From contig CAWUIQ010000003.1 of NCBI GenBank assembly GCA_963922565.1, forward strand, positions 58,516 to 122,515: 64,000 bases of DNA, in the 5' to 3' direction. The position numbers were made by a program, and so were the translations under genes. This document shows positions 8,718-18,314 of this stretch, piece by piece (position 1 is the first letter of the stretch; the number at the start of each line of letters is the position of its first letter). A model generated the notes under the pieces. The model searched no databases. It had not been told where the DNA came from and worked only from the letters and a program-made list of their open reading frames with translations. The DNA is from JBCBKL01 sp963922565 (GTDB lineage: Bacteria > Pseudomonadota > Alphaproteobacteria > Rhodobacterales > Rhodobacteraceae).

Positions 8718-9380
8718 ATGAAACAGCTTCGGACGGCACGGCCATGGCTTTTGACCATCCTGATCGGGCTTGGAATTCTGGCCGAAGTCAAGATGGCCCA
8801 CGCCCAGGAATTGCGCACACTCACGGTTGCGGGCGGCTGTTTCTGGTGCGTCGAGGCCGACTTTGAAAAGGTGCAGGGGGTCGAGAGCGCTGTTTCCGGT
8901 TACACGGGCGGCACGGTTGCAAATCCGACCTACAAGCAAGTCGTACGTGGTGGCACCGGCCACTACGAGGCGGTGCAGATCGCCTACGACCCGACCCAAG
9001 TGACGGCCGAGCAACTGCTTTCACTCTTCTTCCGGTCCGTCGATCCAACGGATGCAGGCGGTCAATTCTGTGACCGGGGCGAAAGCTATCGAACCGCGAT
9101 ATTCGTAGAGAATGCAGCGGAACGCTCAAAAGCAGAGGCCGCAAAGGCCAAAGCCATGGGCTATCTCGGCCAGGAGGTGGTGACGCCTATTCTGGACGCG
9201 GCGGAATTCTACGTCGCCGAAGAATACCACCAGGACTACTACAAAAAAGATGACCTCGTGTTCACGCGCTTCGGGCCCAAAACCAAGGCCAGCGCTTACA
9301 AAGCCTACCGCAATGCCTGCGGACGCGACGCACGGGTCAAACAGCTTTGGGGGTCTGCCGCGCCCTTTGTCGGTGGCTAG
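8718..9380 (+). CDS. msrA: Peptide-methionine (S)-S-oxide reductase, exported
   Basis: Repairs methionine-S-sulfoxide in proteins. 220 residues from ATG 8718 with ribosome binding site gagggag 7 nt upstream. An N-terminal signal peptide (RTARPWLLTILIGLGIL, probable cleavage after AHA near residue 29) indicates a periplasmic location, unlike the common cytosolic MsrA. The catalytic cysteine is in GGCFWCVE (near residue 41). The blocks SGYTGG, GHYEAV and EEYHQDYY are typical. It ends tail to tail with the ribokinase-like gene, sharing CTAG at 9377-9380. Confidence 0.93.
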   Translation: MKQLRTARPWLLTILIGLGILAEVKMAHAQELRTLTVAGGCFWCVEADFEKVQGVESAVSGYTGGTVANPTYKQVVRGGTGHYEAVQIAYDPTQVTAEQLLSLFFRSVDPTDAGGQFCDRGESYRTAIFVENAAERSKAEAAKAKAMGYLGQEVVTPILDAAEFYVAEEYHQDYYKKDDLVFTRFGPKTKASAYKAYRNACGRDARVKQLWGSAAPFVGG

Positions 9381-10252
9381 GCCAAACGGGCATCCTGCAA
9401 TTCCTTGAGGTCGGGGATCACGTCGGCGGTGCCAAGCCGCGTGACCATCAGCGCGGCAGCCTTGGTTGCCAGTTCCAACGCTTGCAGCATCGGCTGGCCA
9501 CGATCCAACCCCGCGCAAAGATAGCCGGTGAACGTGTCGCCTGCCCCGGTCGTATCGATTGGATCGACCTTGATAGCGGCGACATGTGTCTTGGCGCCCC
9601 CCTTCAGATCAAACCAATCCGCACCTTCCGAGCCTTTGGTGACGATCACATGATCGACGGAAAGCTCACTCAGATTGGTCCCCAGAGCGGTCGTTAACTG
9701 ATCTGCCTCGACCTGGTTCAGAACCAGTATGTCGGTATGCGGAAGAAGGCCCTTCACTGCTGCCGTTTCGAACGGAGCGGCAGCGTAGACAACCGTCAGA
9801 CCCATCCTTTGTGCAACCTCAGCCGCCTCTGTTTGTGCGTTTGTCTCATTCTGAAGCAACAGGAAATCGCCCGCCTCTGCCTCGGATAGAGCCAATTTTA
9901 TCTGTTCGGATGAAACTTCGAAATTTGCGCCGTGATGGATGATGATCTGGTTTTCGCCATCATCCGCCACCGCGATATTCGCATGCCCCGTTGGTGCGTC
10001 GATCACCTTGATGGAGCGCGTATCGACGCCGTATTCCAACAGCCTCTCAGCTGCCCATTTCCCGTCGGCACCGATCGCTCCGATATGCCGGACACGGGCC
10101 GCGGCCCGGGCGGCGGCAACCGACATGTTGGCCCCTTTGCCGCCCAGACCACGCTGAAAGCTATCGGCCGCCAGGGTTTCACCCGGCCTCGGCAGATGCG
10201 GCACGCGATAGACGTTATCGATGTTGATCGAGCCGAGGTTCCAGATCGTCAT
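9377..10252 (-). CDS. rbsK: Ribokinase-like PfkB family sugar kinase
   Basis: 291 residues. The PfkB signatures are present: GLGGKGANMSVAAARA near residue 35 (signature 1) and DTTGAGDTFTGYL near residue 245 (signature 2, with the catalytic base Asp in GAGD). The GGKGAN form is that of ribokinase. No ribose transporter is adjacent, so the substrate is inferred from family resemblance only. Its ATG overlaps the maeB stop by one base (TGATG), implying co-expression with malic enzyme. Confidence 0.8.
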   Translation of the reverse strand: MTIWNLGSINIDNVYRVPHLPRPGETLAADSFQRGLGGKGANMSVAAARAAARVRHIGAIGADGKWAAERLLEYGVDTRSIKVIDAPTGHANIAVADDGENQIIIHHGANFEVSSEQIKLALSEAEAGDFLLLQNETNAQTEAAEVAQRMGLTVVYAAAPFETAAVKGLLPHTDILVLNQVEADQLTTALGTNLSELSVDHVIVTKGSEGADWFDLKGGAKTHVAAIKVDPIDTTGAGDTFTGYLCAGLDRGQPMLQALELATKAAALMVTRLGTADVIPDLKELQDARLA

Positions 10253-12507
10253 CAGCCCACCTTACACGCCGCCAGTACGGCCATGTTGAGAATGTCGTTG
10301 GCCGTTGCAACAGTCGATGCGATCTGGATCGACTTGTCGACACCCGTCAGAATCGGACCGATGACGGTCGCGCCGCCCATTTCCTGCATCAGCTTGACCG
10401 AGATGCTGGCCGAATGGCGCGCCGGTACGATCAGGATGTTGGCCGGGCCTGTCAGCCGCGAGAATGGATAAGCCGCCTGCGACTGGGCGTTCAGCGCGAC
10501 ATCCACAGTCATCTCACCCTCGTATTCGAACGAAACGCCGCGCCGATCCAGAACCTTCGGCGCCTCGTTCATCTTTCTGGCCCGCTCGGAATCGGGATAG
10601 CCGAAGGTCGAAAAGCTGACGAACGCAACCCGGGGTTCGACACCCATATGAGCCGCCACAGACGCGGCGCGTTCAGCGATATTGGCAAGATCTTCTTCGT
10701 CGGGCCATTCGTGGACTAGAGTGTCCGAGATAAAGACGATCCGGCCCTTGTGGATCACCGCGGTGACACCCACGGCCCCGTTGGCGGCATCGGCATCAAA
10801 GACGTTGTTGATGCGCTCGAGAACATGAGCCGACTTGCGGGTGGCGCCGGTGACCAAGCCATCGCCGTGCCCATGCGCCAACATCAACGCCGAAAAGACA
10901 TGTCGGTCGCGGGCCGCGAGACGATGAATGTCCTGCGCGTCATACCCGCGGCGCTGAAGCCTTTGATAGAGAAAGGATTTGTAGGTCTCGAGATGGCTGG
11001 TGTTGGCCGCGTTCACAACCTCAAGCTCACGCACGGCATCCGCAAGCCCTGCCGCCTCCAGCTTTTCTTTAACGTCCGGCTCTCGACCAACCACCAGCGC
11101 CTTTCCAAAGCCGGCCCTCTGGTACATGACCGCCGCGCGCAGAACACGAGGATCGTCACCTTCGGCGAAAATCATCCGGGCTTGGGCCGCTCTCGCCCGC
11201 GCGTTGATCCCGGTCAGGATGCTGGCCGTTGGGTCCATCCTTGATTTCAGAGAGACTTCGTAGGCTTCCATATCGATGATCGGTCGGCGGGCCGCGCCCG
11301 TCTCCATCCCTGCCTTGGCCACGGCCGGTGGGATCCGATGGATCAAGCGCGGATCAAACGGCGTGGGAATGATATAGTCGCGGCCGAAAGTCAGGGACTT
11401 TCCGTAGGCAAGCGCGACTTCGTCGGGGACATCCTCGCGGGCCAAAGCGGCCAGCGCGTCAGCGCAAGCTATCTTCATCTCATCGTTGATCGCGCGGGCG
11501 TTGATGTCCAAGGCGCCCCGAAAGAGGTAGGGAAAGCCCAGTACGTTGTTGACCTGGTTTGGGTAATCGCTGCGGCCTGTGGCAACGATTGCATCGACCC
11601 GAACCTCATGCGCCTCTTCGGGCGTGATCTCCGGATCGGGGTTGGCCATGGCAAAGATCACCGGGTTATCCGCCATCGACATCACCATGTCCTGTGTGAC
11701 CGCCCCCTTGGCAGAAACCCCAAGGAACACATCGGCACCGACCATAGCCTCTTCGAGGCTGCGCAGGTCGGTCTTGATCGCGTGAGCCGACTTCCACTGG
11801 TTCATGCCTTCGGTCCGGCCCTGGTAAATCACGCCCTTCGTGTCGCAAACGATGCAGTTCTGATGCTGTGCGCCCATGGTCTTGAGCAACTCGATACAGG
11901 CGATACCGGCAGCCCCGGCACCGTTCAGAACGATTTTGACGTCTTCTATCTTTTTCCCCGAAAGATGCAGCGCATTGATCAAACCGGCGGCACAGATAAC
12001 GGCGGTGCCGTGCTGATCGTCGTGGAAGACTGGGATATCCATCTCTTCCTTGAGCCGCTGTTCGATGATGAAACATTCGGGCGCCTTGATGTCCTCAAGG
12101 TTGATCCCCCCAAAGGTCGGACCCATGAGGCGAACAGCACGGCAGAATTCGTCGGGATCTTCGGTATCGAGTTCGAGATCGATCGAATTGACGTCAGCAA
12201 AGCGTTTGAAGAGGACCGCCTTACCTTCCATGACGGGTTTAGAGCCCAGTGCGCCCAGATTCCCCAAACCCAGAACCGCCGTACCATTAGAGATGACAGC
12301 GACCAGATTGCCCTTGTTGGTGTAGTCGTAAACCGTCTCGGGCGTTTCCGCGATGGCTTCGCATGGCACCGCGACCCCTGGCGAGTAAGCGAGGCTCAGA
12401 TCCCGTTGCGTCATCATGGGGACGGTCGCCTGAACCTCCCATTTGCCGGGGGTTGGTTCCATATGGAACGCTAGGGCCTCTTCGGGCGTTGATTTTGATT
12501 TGCTCAT
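10252..12507 (-). CDS. maeB: NADP-dependent malic enzyme fused to a phosphotransacetylase-like domain
   Basis: Oxidative decarboxylation of malate to pyruvate with NADP. 751 residues: the malic enzyme portion (about 1-430, with FHDDQHGTAVICAAGLINAL and NGAGAAGIACIEL for NADP binding) is followed by a phosphate acetyltransferase-like domain (about 435-751, with ARMIFAEGDDPRVLRAA and VTGATRKSAHVL). This long fused form is the usual alphaproteobacterial MaeB. The C-terminal domain is regulatory in characterised members and normally lacks transacetylase activity. It is upstream of and overlaps the ribokinase-like gene, and is divergent from mutS. Confidence 0.94.
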   Translation of the reverse strand: MSKSKSTPEEALAFHMEPTPGKWEVQATVPMMTQRDLSLAYSPGVAVPCEAIAETPETVYDYTNKGNLVAVISNGTAVLGLGNLGALGSKPVMEGKAVLFKRFADVNSIDLELDTEDPDEFCRAVRLMGPTFGGINLEDIKAPECFIIEQRLKEEMDIPVFHDDQHGTAVICAAGLINALHLSGKKIEDVKIVLNGAGAAGIACIELLKTMGAQHQNCIVCDTKGVIYQGRTEGMNQWKSAHAIKTDLRSLEEAMVGADVFLGVSAKGAVTQDMVMSMADNPVIFAMANPDPEITPEEAHEVRVDAIVATGRSDYPNQVNNVLGFPYLFRGALDINARAINDEMKIACADALAALAREDVPDEVALAYGKSLTFGRDYIIPTPFDPRLIHRIPPAVAKAGMETGAARRPIIDMEAYEVSLKSRMDPTASILTGINARARAAQARMIFAEGDDPRVLRAAVMYQRAGFGKALVVGREPDVKEKLEAAGLADAVRELEVVNAANTSHLETYKSFLYQRLQRRGYDAQDIHRLAARDRHVFSALMLAHGHGDGLVTGATRKSAHVLERINNVFDADAANGAVGVTAVIHKGRIVFISDTLVHEWPDEEDLANIAERAASVAAHMGVEPRVAFVSFSTFGYPDSERARKMNEAPKVLDRRGVSFEYEGEMTVDVALNAQSQAAYPFSRLTGPANILIVPARHSASISVKLMQEMGGATVIGPILTGVDKSIQIASTVATANDILNMAVLAACKVG

Positions 12508-12628
12508 GCTGCGCGTCCTCCATCCGTCCTGCCGACTTAGACGACGTGCGCGCCGCCCTCAATCCGACTTTGACTTTCACTTGCCCAATACGGTGGGTAA
12601 TCTGCCGCCTTAAACGAGGGGAGCAGCC

Positions 12629-15262
12629 ATGACCGTCACGCCGATGATGGCCCAATATCTTGACATAAAAGCCGCGCACCCCGACGCCCTTTTGTTTTAT
12701 CGTATGGGCGATTTTTACGAGATGTTTTTCGATGACGCCGTCGATGCCGCCGAAGCGTTGGACATCGCACTAACAAAACGCGGTAAACACGATGGTACCG
12801 ACATCCCAATGTGTGGCGTGCCCGTCCATTCCGCCGAAGGGTATCTGCTGACCTTGATCCGCAAAGGGTTCCGCGTCGCTGTTTGCGAACAGATGGAAAG
12901 CCCGGCCGAGGCAAAAAAGCGGGGGTCAAAATCTGTCGTCAAACGCGACGTCGTTCGGCTGGTCACGCCCGGCACATTGACCGAAGACAGCCTGCTTGAA
13001 GCGCGACGCCATAACTACCTTGCTGCCTATAACCAGGTCAGGGGCGCCGGCGCCCTTGCCTGGGTCGACATCTCAACCGGGGCGCTGCAGGTCGTGTCGA
13101 TCGAAACGCCAGAAAACCTATCGCCCGAATTGGCACGACTGGCGCCATCCGAGCTTGTTGCCATTCAGGGCCTCGATTCAGAGTTGCGGCAGATGTTGGA
13201 TGAGTTCGGCATTTCGCTTGCCCATCTAGGCGCAGCTGCCTTTGACAGCGCAGGGGCTGAACGACGCCTCAAAGATCTCTACGGCGTGGGAACTCTGGAT
13301 GCGTTCGGGCAATTCAGCCGCGCCGAACTTGGCGCGCTCGGCGCCATTGTCGAGTACCTGGAGATCACGCAAAAGGGCAAGCTGCCGCTTCTTCAGCCCC
13401 CGGTCCGAGAACAACAGGACAGGAATGTCCAAATCGATGCGGCAACCCGTCGGAACCTCGAACTGACCGAAAGCCTGTCTGGAGGGCGAAAGGGATCGTT
13501 GCTGTCTGTTGTTGACCGCACATTGACCGCAGCCGGAGGGCGCCTGCTCGAGCAGCGCATTTCGTCCCCATCTCGCAAGTTAGAGACTGTTTTTGCCCGG
13601 CTGGACGCCGTAGAGTTTGCTAAGGGCGATACTGATTGGACTTCGCAGATATCGGATCTCCTGCGGCGGGTTCCAGACATCAACCGTGCCCTGTCGCGCC
13701 TGTCGATCGATCGGGGTGGACCTCGGGATTTGGGAGCGATCCGAAACGGGTTGGAACAAGCCTGTATGATTGCCGGATCCGAGGCCCCGGAGCTGCCGCA
13801 ACTTCTGTCTGCCGCGCTTGACGATCTGGCCGGGCATGACGGCCTGATTGCGCTGCTGGATGAGGCGCTGGTGGCAGAGCCGCCACTTCTCACTCGAGAC
13901 GGTGGGTTTGTCGCAAACGGATTTGATGCCGAACTGGACGAGGCGCGTACCCTGCGCGACGAAGGGCGTGGCGTGATCGCGGGCTTGCAGCAAACCTATG
14001 TCGAAACGGCAGAAGTCGCTTCGCTCAAGATCAAGCACAACAATGTCCTTGGGTACTTTGTCGAAACGACCGCGACGCATGCCGAAAAGATGATGTCGCC
14101 CCCGCTGTCAGAACTCTTTATCCACCGCCAGACAACCGCCAACCAAGTTCGCTTTACAACGGTTGAGCTGTCCCAGCTCGAAGCGCGCATTCAAAATGCC
14201 GGTGCAAGGGCGCTCGATATCGAGAAGGCCATTTTTGAAAGGCTGAAGGAAGCGATCTTGGACCAAACTACGGCGATCAGCCAGACGGCGCGTGCCCTTG
14301 CAGAACTGGATGTCGCAACAGCCCTTGCGCGTCTGGCAACCGCCGAGGATTGGTGTCGGCCGGTGGTGGACGAGAGCAAAGCATTCGCGATTACGGATGG
14401 TCGTCATCCCGTGGTTGAGGCGGCGCTCAAGCAGCAGGACGGATCACCGTTTGTTGCCAACGATTGCGATCTCTCAGCCGGGGATGAGACCGCGATCTGG
14501 CTGCTGACCGGCCCCAACATGGCCGGTAAGTCGACCTTTCTTCGACAGAACGCGCTGATCGCGATCCTGGCGCAGATGGGCAGCTTTGCGCCGGCACGCT
14601 CGGCACATATCGGGATGGTGAGCCAGATCTTCAGCCGCGTCGGAGCGTCGGATGATCTGGCCCGCGGTCGTTCGACATTCATGGTCGAGATGGTCGAAAC
14701 AGCCGCGATTCTCAATCAGGCCGATGATCGGGCGCTAGTCATCCTAGACGAAATCGGGCGTGGCACCGCAACCTATGACGGGCTGTCAATTGCATGGGCG
14801 ACGCTCGAGCATTTGCATGATGTGAACAAATCCCGCGCTTTGTTTGCGACCCACTATCATGAGATGACCGCGCTAGCGGGCAAGCTGGACGGCGTTGAAA
14901 ACGCAACTGTCGCGGTGAAGGAATGGCAGGGCGAGGTCATTTTTCTGCACGAGGTGAGGAAGGGCGCTGCCGATCGCAGCTATGGGGTTCAGGTCGCCCA
15001 ACTTGCCGGGCTACCCAAAGTCGTGATCGACCGGGCCCGGCAGGTTCTGGACGCCTTGGAAAAGGGAGAGCGGGAAGGCGGTGCAGCCGCGCAAAAGATG
15101 CTGATCGATGACCTGCCGCTCTTCTCAACCCAGCCAACCGCAAGCCCGGAGACATATGCAAAGTCCCCCGCACTTGATTTGCTTGAGACGATCCACCCCG
15201 ACGAATTATCGCCCAAGGCCGCCCTCGACCTGATTTACCAGCTCAAGGAAGCCGCGCGTTAG
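12629..15262 (+). CDS. mutS: DNA mismatch repair protein MutS
   Basis: Recognises mismatches and starts methyl-independent or nick-directed repair with MutL. 877 residues from ATG 12629 with a strong ribosome binding site (gagggga). The mismatch-reading Phe and Glu are in MGDFYEMFFDDA (F29, E31). The C-terminal ATPase has Walker A TGPNMAGKSTFLRQ near residue 630, Walker B LVILDEIGRGT and the signature ATHYHEM. It ends tail to tail with grpE, sharing TTAG at 15259-15262. Confidence 0.97.
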   Translation: MTVTPMMAQYLDIKAAHPDALLFYRMGDFYEMFFDDAVDAAEALDIALTKRGKHDGTDIPMCGVPVHSAEGYLLTLIRKGFRVAVCEQMESPAEAKKRGSKSVVKRDVVRLVTPGTLTEDSLLEARRHNYLAAYNQVRGAGALAWVDISTGALQVVSIETPENLSPELARLAPSELVAIQGLDSELRQMLDEFGISLAHLGAAAFDSAGAERRLKDLYGVGTLDAFGQFSRAELGALGAIVEYLEITQKGKLPLLQPPVREQQDRNVQIDAATRRNLELTESLSGGRKGSLLSVVDRTLTAAGGRLLEQRISSPSRKLETVFARLDAVEFAKGDTDWTSQISDLLRRVPDINRALSRLSIDRGGPRDLGAIRNGLEQACMIAGSEAPELPQLLSAALDDLAGHDGLIALLDEALVAEPPLLTRDGGFVANGFDAELDEARTLRDEGRGVIAGLQQTYVETAEVASLKIKHNNVLGYFVETTATHAEKMMSPPLSELFIHRQTTANQVRFTTVELSQLEARIQNAGARALDIEKAIFERLKEAILDQTTAISQTARALAELDVATALARLATAEDWCRPVVDESKAFAITDGRHPVVEAALKQQDGSPFVANDCDLSAGDETAIWLLTGPNMAGKSTFLRQNALIAILAQMGSFAPARSAHIGMVSQIFSRVGASDDLARGRSTFMVEMVETAAILNQADDRALVILDEIGRGTATYDGLSIAWATLEHLHDVNKSRALFATHYHEMTALAGKLDGVENATVAVKEWQGEVIFLHEVRKGAADRSYGVQVAQLAGLPKVVIDRARQVLDALEKGEREGGAAAQKMLIDDLPLFSTQPTASPETYAKSPALDLLETIHPDELSPKAALDLIYQLKEAAR

Positions 15263-15822
15263 GCCCCAAGGTTCGATGAAACGCCAACCTGCGCCGGGCG
15301 CAGCAGGCGATCAAAGAGCATGAAACCTTCCGCAGCGACCTGGATAATTTCGCCTGACTGGGTTCCGGGGACTGGCGCTTCGAACATGGCCTGGTGAAGC
15401 TGCGGATCAAAGGTGTCACCCACTTCCGGTGCGATGATTTCGATCCCGTGCTTTTTGAAGACGTTCAACAGCTCGCGCATGGTCAGCTCGACACCTTCGA
15501 TCAGCGCAGCCGATTCTTCCTTTTGCTCCTCAGTCGCTGCTTCAAGAGCACGCTTGAGGTTGTCATAGACAGGCAGCATATCACGGGCGAGCTTTGATCC
15601 GCCGTATTGTTCGGCCTCACGCCGATCCTTGTCAGACCGTTTTCTGGCGTTTTCCGCATCGGCCAAGGCGCGCATGAATCTATCACGCAGCTCATCCCGT
15701 TCGGCCCGCAGCGCGTCCAGCTCGATCGCTTCCTCGTCCTCTTCAGCCATGACATCCAGCAGTTCCTCTGCTTCAGCAGCATCGATGTCATCAAGGAACT
15801 CTTCGTTCTTCGGCTCCGCCAT
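15259..15822 (-). CDS. grpE: Nucleotide exchange factor GrpE
   Basis: Exchanges ADP for ATP on DnaK. 187 residues: an acidic N-terminus (about 1-40), a long coiled-coil helix (about 35-100, LDALRAERDELRDRFMRALADAENARKR), and the C-terminal beta domain with VGDTFDPQLHQAMFEAP and GFMLFDRLLRPAQV, the GrpE signature. It follows hrcA by only 9 bp on the same strand, so hrcA-grpE is an operon as in many alphaproteobacteria. Confidence 0.95.
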   Translation of the reverse strand: MAEPKNEEFLDDIDAAEAEELLDVMAEEDEEAIELDALRAERDELRDRFMRALADAENARKRSDKDRREAEQYGGSKLARDMLPVYDNLKRALEAATEEQKEESAALIEGVELTMRELLNVFKKHGIEIIAPEVGDTFDPQLHQAMFEAPVPGTQSGEIIQVAAEGFMLFDRLLRPAQVGVSSNLGA

Positions 15823-15831
15823 TCTTCACCT

Positions 15832-16896
15832 CTAACTGCGGTCGGACAGCATCTTTCCGACCAACTGCGCCGTATAGTCGACGATCGGTACGATCCGCCC
15901 GTAGTTAAGGCGGGTTGGTCCGATCACGCCGACAGCGCCGATGATCTTTCGGTCCGCGTTCATATATGGAGAGACCACCAAAGAGGAACCCGAAAGTGAG
16001 AAAAGTTTGTTCTCTGAGCCTATAAAAATTCGAACACCATCGCCTTCTTCGGTCAAATCGAGGAACTCTGCGATGTCTCGTTTGCGTTCGAGGTCGTCAA
16101 AGAGGGATCTGATGCGCTCAAGGTCTTCGGCTTGGGCATCTTCATCCAACAGATTCGAACGGCCCCGCACGATCAGGCGGCCGGTATCGTCCTCTGATCC
16201 ATCCCAAACAGCCAGACCGCTTTCGACGAGCTCGCGGGCGAGCGTATCGATCTGCTGTCGGCGCGTGGTGATCTCTCTTTCGATCACTGATCTTGCTTCG
16301 GAAAGCGTTCGACCTTCGATCAATGCATTCAGAAAGTTTGCGGCCTCGCGCATCGACGAGGGTGTCTGACCCGGTGGCTGGGTAAAGAGCCTGTTTTCGA
16401 CACTGCCGTCCGCAAAGACCAACACGACAAGCGCCCTGTCCTGTGTCAGGGAAACGAATTCGATGTGCTTGATCGGCGCCTCGCGCTTTGGTGTCAGCAC
16501 GAGGGATGCACCATGCGTGACGCCAGACAGTGCCCCGCCGACGCGATCGAGCAAGCTGGCCACATCGCTCTCTTCGGCCCCGAGCGTTGCATCAATCTTT
16601 TCCCGATCCGCATTGTCGGGTTCGCTCATTTCAAGCAATCCGTCGACGAAGAGGCGCAGCCCCATCTGTGTCGGAATGCGACCCGCGCTGACATGTGGGC
16701 TGTCGAGCAAGCCCATGTATTCGAGGTCTTGCATCACGTTGCGGATCGTCGCGGCACTGACGCTTTCGCTGAAATCCCGGGTCAGCGTGCGGGATCCGAC
16801 CGGATCGCCGCTGGCAAGGTAGCCTTCGACAACGCGACGAAAGACTTCGCGCGATCTGTCGCTCATCTCTTGGATCAGTTTGGATTTCTCGGCCAT
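15832..16896 (-). CDS. hrcA: Heat-inducible transcription repressor HrcA
   Basis: Represses chaperone operons at CIRCE elements with help of GroE. 354 residues from ATG 16896; a TTG one codon upstream is less likely. The N-terminal winged helix (about 1-90) has GDPVGSRTLTRDF and the C-terminal block ends MNADRKIIGAVGVIGPTRLNYGRIVPIVDYTAQLV, as in the family. I looked for a CIRCE inverted repeat in the 96-bp gap to rph and saw none, so autoregulation through CIRCE is not supported here. It is divergent from rph. Confidence 0.95.
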   Translation of the reverse strand: MAEKSKLIQEMSDRSREVFRRVVEGYLASGDPVGSRTLTRDFSESVSAATIRNVMQDLEYMGLLDSPHVSAGRIPTQMGLRLFVDGLLEMSEPDNADREKIDATLGAEESDVASLLDRVGGALSGVTHGASLVLTPKREAPIKHIEFVSLTQDRALVVLVFADGSVENRLFTQPPGQTPSSMREAANFLNALIEGRTLSEARSVIEREITTRRQQIDTLARELVESGLAVWDGSEDDTGRLIVRGRSNLLDEDAQAEDLERIRSLFDDLERKRDIAEFLDLTEEGDGVRIFIGSENKLFSLSGSSLVVSPYMNADRKIIGAVGVIGPTRLNYGRIVPIVDYTAQLVGKMLSDRS

Positions 16897-16992
16897 CAAA
16901 CAGAGTTAAAGAGCTTGTCGATCAAAGGTCAATCGGGGTTGCCACCAACGCGTTTGCAGCGATAAGGCAACGTATCAGCGAAAGGAATTCCC

Positions 16993-17706
16993 ATGCGACC
17001 CTCAGGCCGAAACCTAGACGAAATGCGCGCCGTTTCGATCGATACCGGATTCAACAAACACGCCGAGGGGTCGGCACTGATCAAGATGGGCGACACCCAC
17101 GTCCTGTGCACCGCTACGGTCGAAGATCGGGTTCCGCCATTCATCAAGGGCACAGGTTTGGGTTGGGTCACCGCCGAATACGGCATGCTGCCCCGCGCGA
17201 CTGATTCTCGGATGAGACGCGAAGCCGCCGCTGGCAAACAAGGCGGTCGAACGGTCGAGATTCAGCGGCTGATTGGTCGTGCCCTTCGCGCTGGTGTGGA
17301 CCGTGTCGCGCTTGGCGAGCGTCAGATTACCGTCGACTGCGACGTTCTGCAGGCCGATGGTGGCACGCGCTGCGCGTCGATCACCGGCGGATGGGTCGCG
17401 CTGCGGCTCGCGGTGAACAAGCTGATCAAAACCGGCGAGCTTGATAGCGACCCGCTGGTCGATCCGATCGCTGCGGTGAGCTGCGGGATTTATGCGGGTC
17501 AGCCGGTGCTTGACCTCGACTATCCGGAAGACAGCGAAGCGGGCGTTGACGGGAACTTCATCCTGACCGGATCCGGCCGGTTGGTCGAAGTACAGATGAG
17601 CGCGGAGGGCTCGACATTTTCCCGTGGGCAGATGGACGAGTTGATGGGCCTGGCGGACAAGGGGGTATCGGAACTCGTCTCCGCCCAGAAAGACGCAACG
17701 CAGTGA
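16993..17706 (+). CDS. rph: Ribonuclease PH
   Basis: Phosphorolytic 3'-to-5' exoribonuclease that trims tRNA 3' ends. 237 residues, the usual length. It starts MRPSGRNLDEMRAVSIDTGF with ribosome binding site aaagga 7 nt before ATG. RPFI-type and PLVDPIAAVSCGI blocks, GTGLGWVTAEYGMLPRAT and the phosphate-site GRLVEVQ region match the family. It is first in the rph-rdgB-hemW operon; its stop overlaps the rdgB start as GTGA. Confidence 0.97.
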   Translation: MRPSGRNLDEMRAVSIDTGFNKHAEGSALIKMGDTHVLCTATVEDRVPPFIKGTGLGWVTAEYGMLPRATDSRMRREAAAGKQGGRTVEIQRLIGRALRAGVDRVALGERQITVDCDVLQADGGTRCASITGGWVALRLAVNKLIKTGELDSDPLVDPIAAVSCGIYAGQPVLDLDYPEDSEAGVDGNFILTGSGRLVEVQMSAEGSTFSRGQMDELMGLADKGVSELVSAQKDATQ

Positions 17707-18314
17707 CGCGACACTTCACGGACAAGAAGCTGCTGATCGCGACGCATAATGCAGGAAAGCTGGAAGAGATGGAGCAGCTTTTCACACCATACGGCATCGA
17801 AGTGATCGGCGCTGCGCAATTGAACCTGTCCGAACCAGACGAGACTGAAGAAACTTTCGTCGGAAACGCACGGATCAAGGCCAAGGCTGCCGTCGAGGCG
17901 ACCGGCCTGCCCGCCCTCGCCGACGATTCAGGTATCGAGGTCGATGCGCTTGATGGCGCGCCGGGTGTATACACAGCCGACTGGGCTGAAACACCAAATG
18001 GGCGCGATTTCCTGCTCGCGATGACCAAAACGCACGAGTTGCTGGAGGAGCGCGAGGCGAGCAACCCACGAACAGCGCGGTTTCGGTCGACGCTCGTTGT
18101 GGCCTGGCCTGATGGTCATGAAGAGGTCTTCGAAGGTAAAGTCGAGGGCGAACTCGTTTGGCCAATCCGCGGGAAACTGGGTCATGGCTATGATCCGATG
18201 TTCCAGCCCCTTGGCCATGACCTGACATTCGCCGAAATGTCACACGACGCAAAGAACGCGATCAGTCATCGCGCAGATGCGTTCAAAAAGCTGATTGAAG
18301 GTTGCCTTGGCTGA
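17703..18314 (+). CDS. rdgB: XTP/dITP diphosphatase (Ham1/RdgB)
   Basis: House-cleaning pyrophosphatase removing deaminated purine nucleotides. 203 residues, GTG start overlapping rph. The conserved blocks are LLIATHNAGKLEEM at the N-terminus, FVGNARIKAKAA, ALADDSGIEVDAL (metal-binding Asp) and GKLGHGYDPMFQPLG plus SHRADAF near the C-terminus. It is coupled to hemW downstream, whose probable start lies inside the last codons of rdgB. Confidence 0.96.
   Translation: MTRHFTDKKLLIATHNAGKLEEMEQLFTPYGIEVIGAAQLNLSEPDETEETFVGNARIKAKAAVEATGLPALADDSGIEVDALDGAPGVYTADWAETPNGRDFLLAMTKTHELLEEREASNPRTARFRSTLVVAWPDGHEEVFEGKVEGELVWPIRGKLGHGYDPMFQPLGHDLTFAEMSHDAKNAISHRADAFKKLIEGCLG

Noticed and set aside
11338..12474. 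378-residue plus-strand frame opposite maeB
   Set aside because: Shadow frame of the malic enzyme gene; no motif.
16897..16992. CIRCE element or heat-shock promoter upstream of hrcA
   Set aside because: No TTAGCACTC-N9-GAGTGCTAA repeat and no convincing heat-shock promoter in the 96-bp gap.
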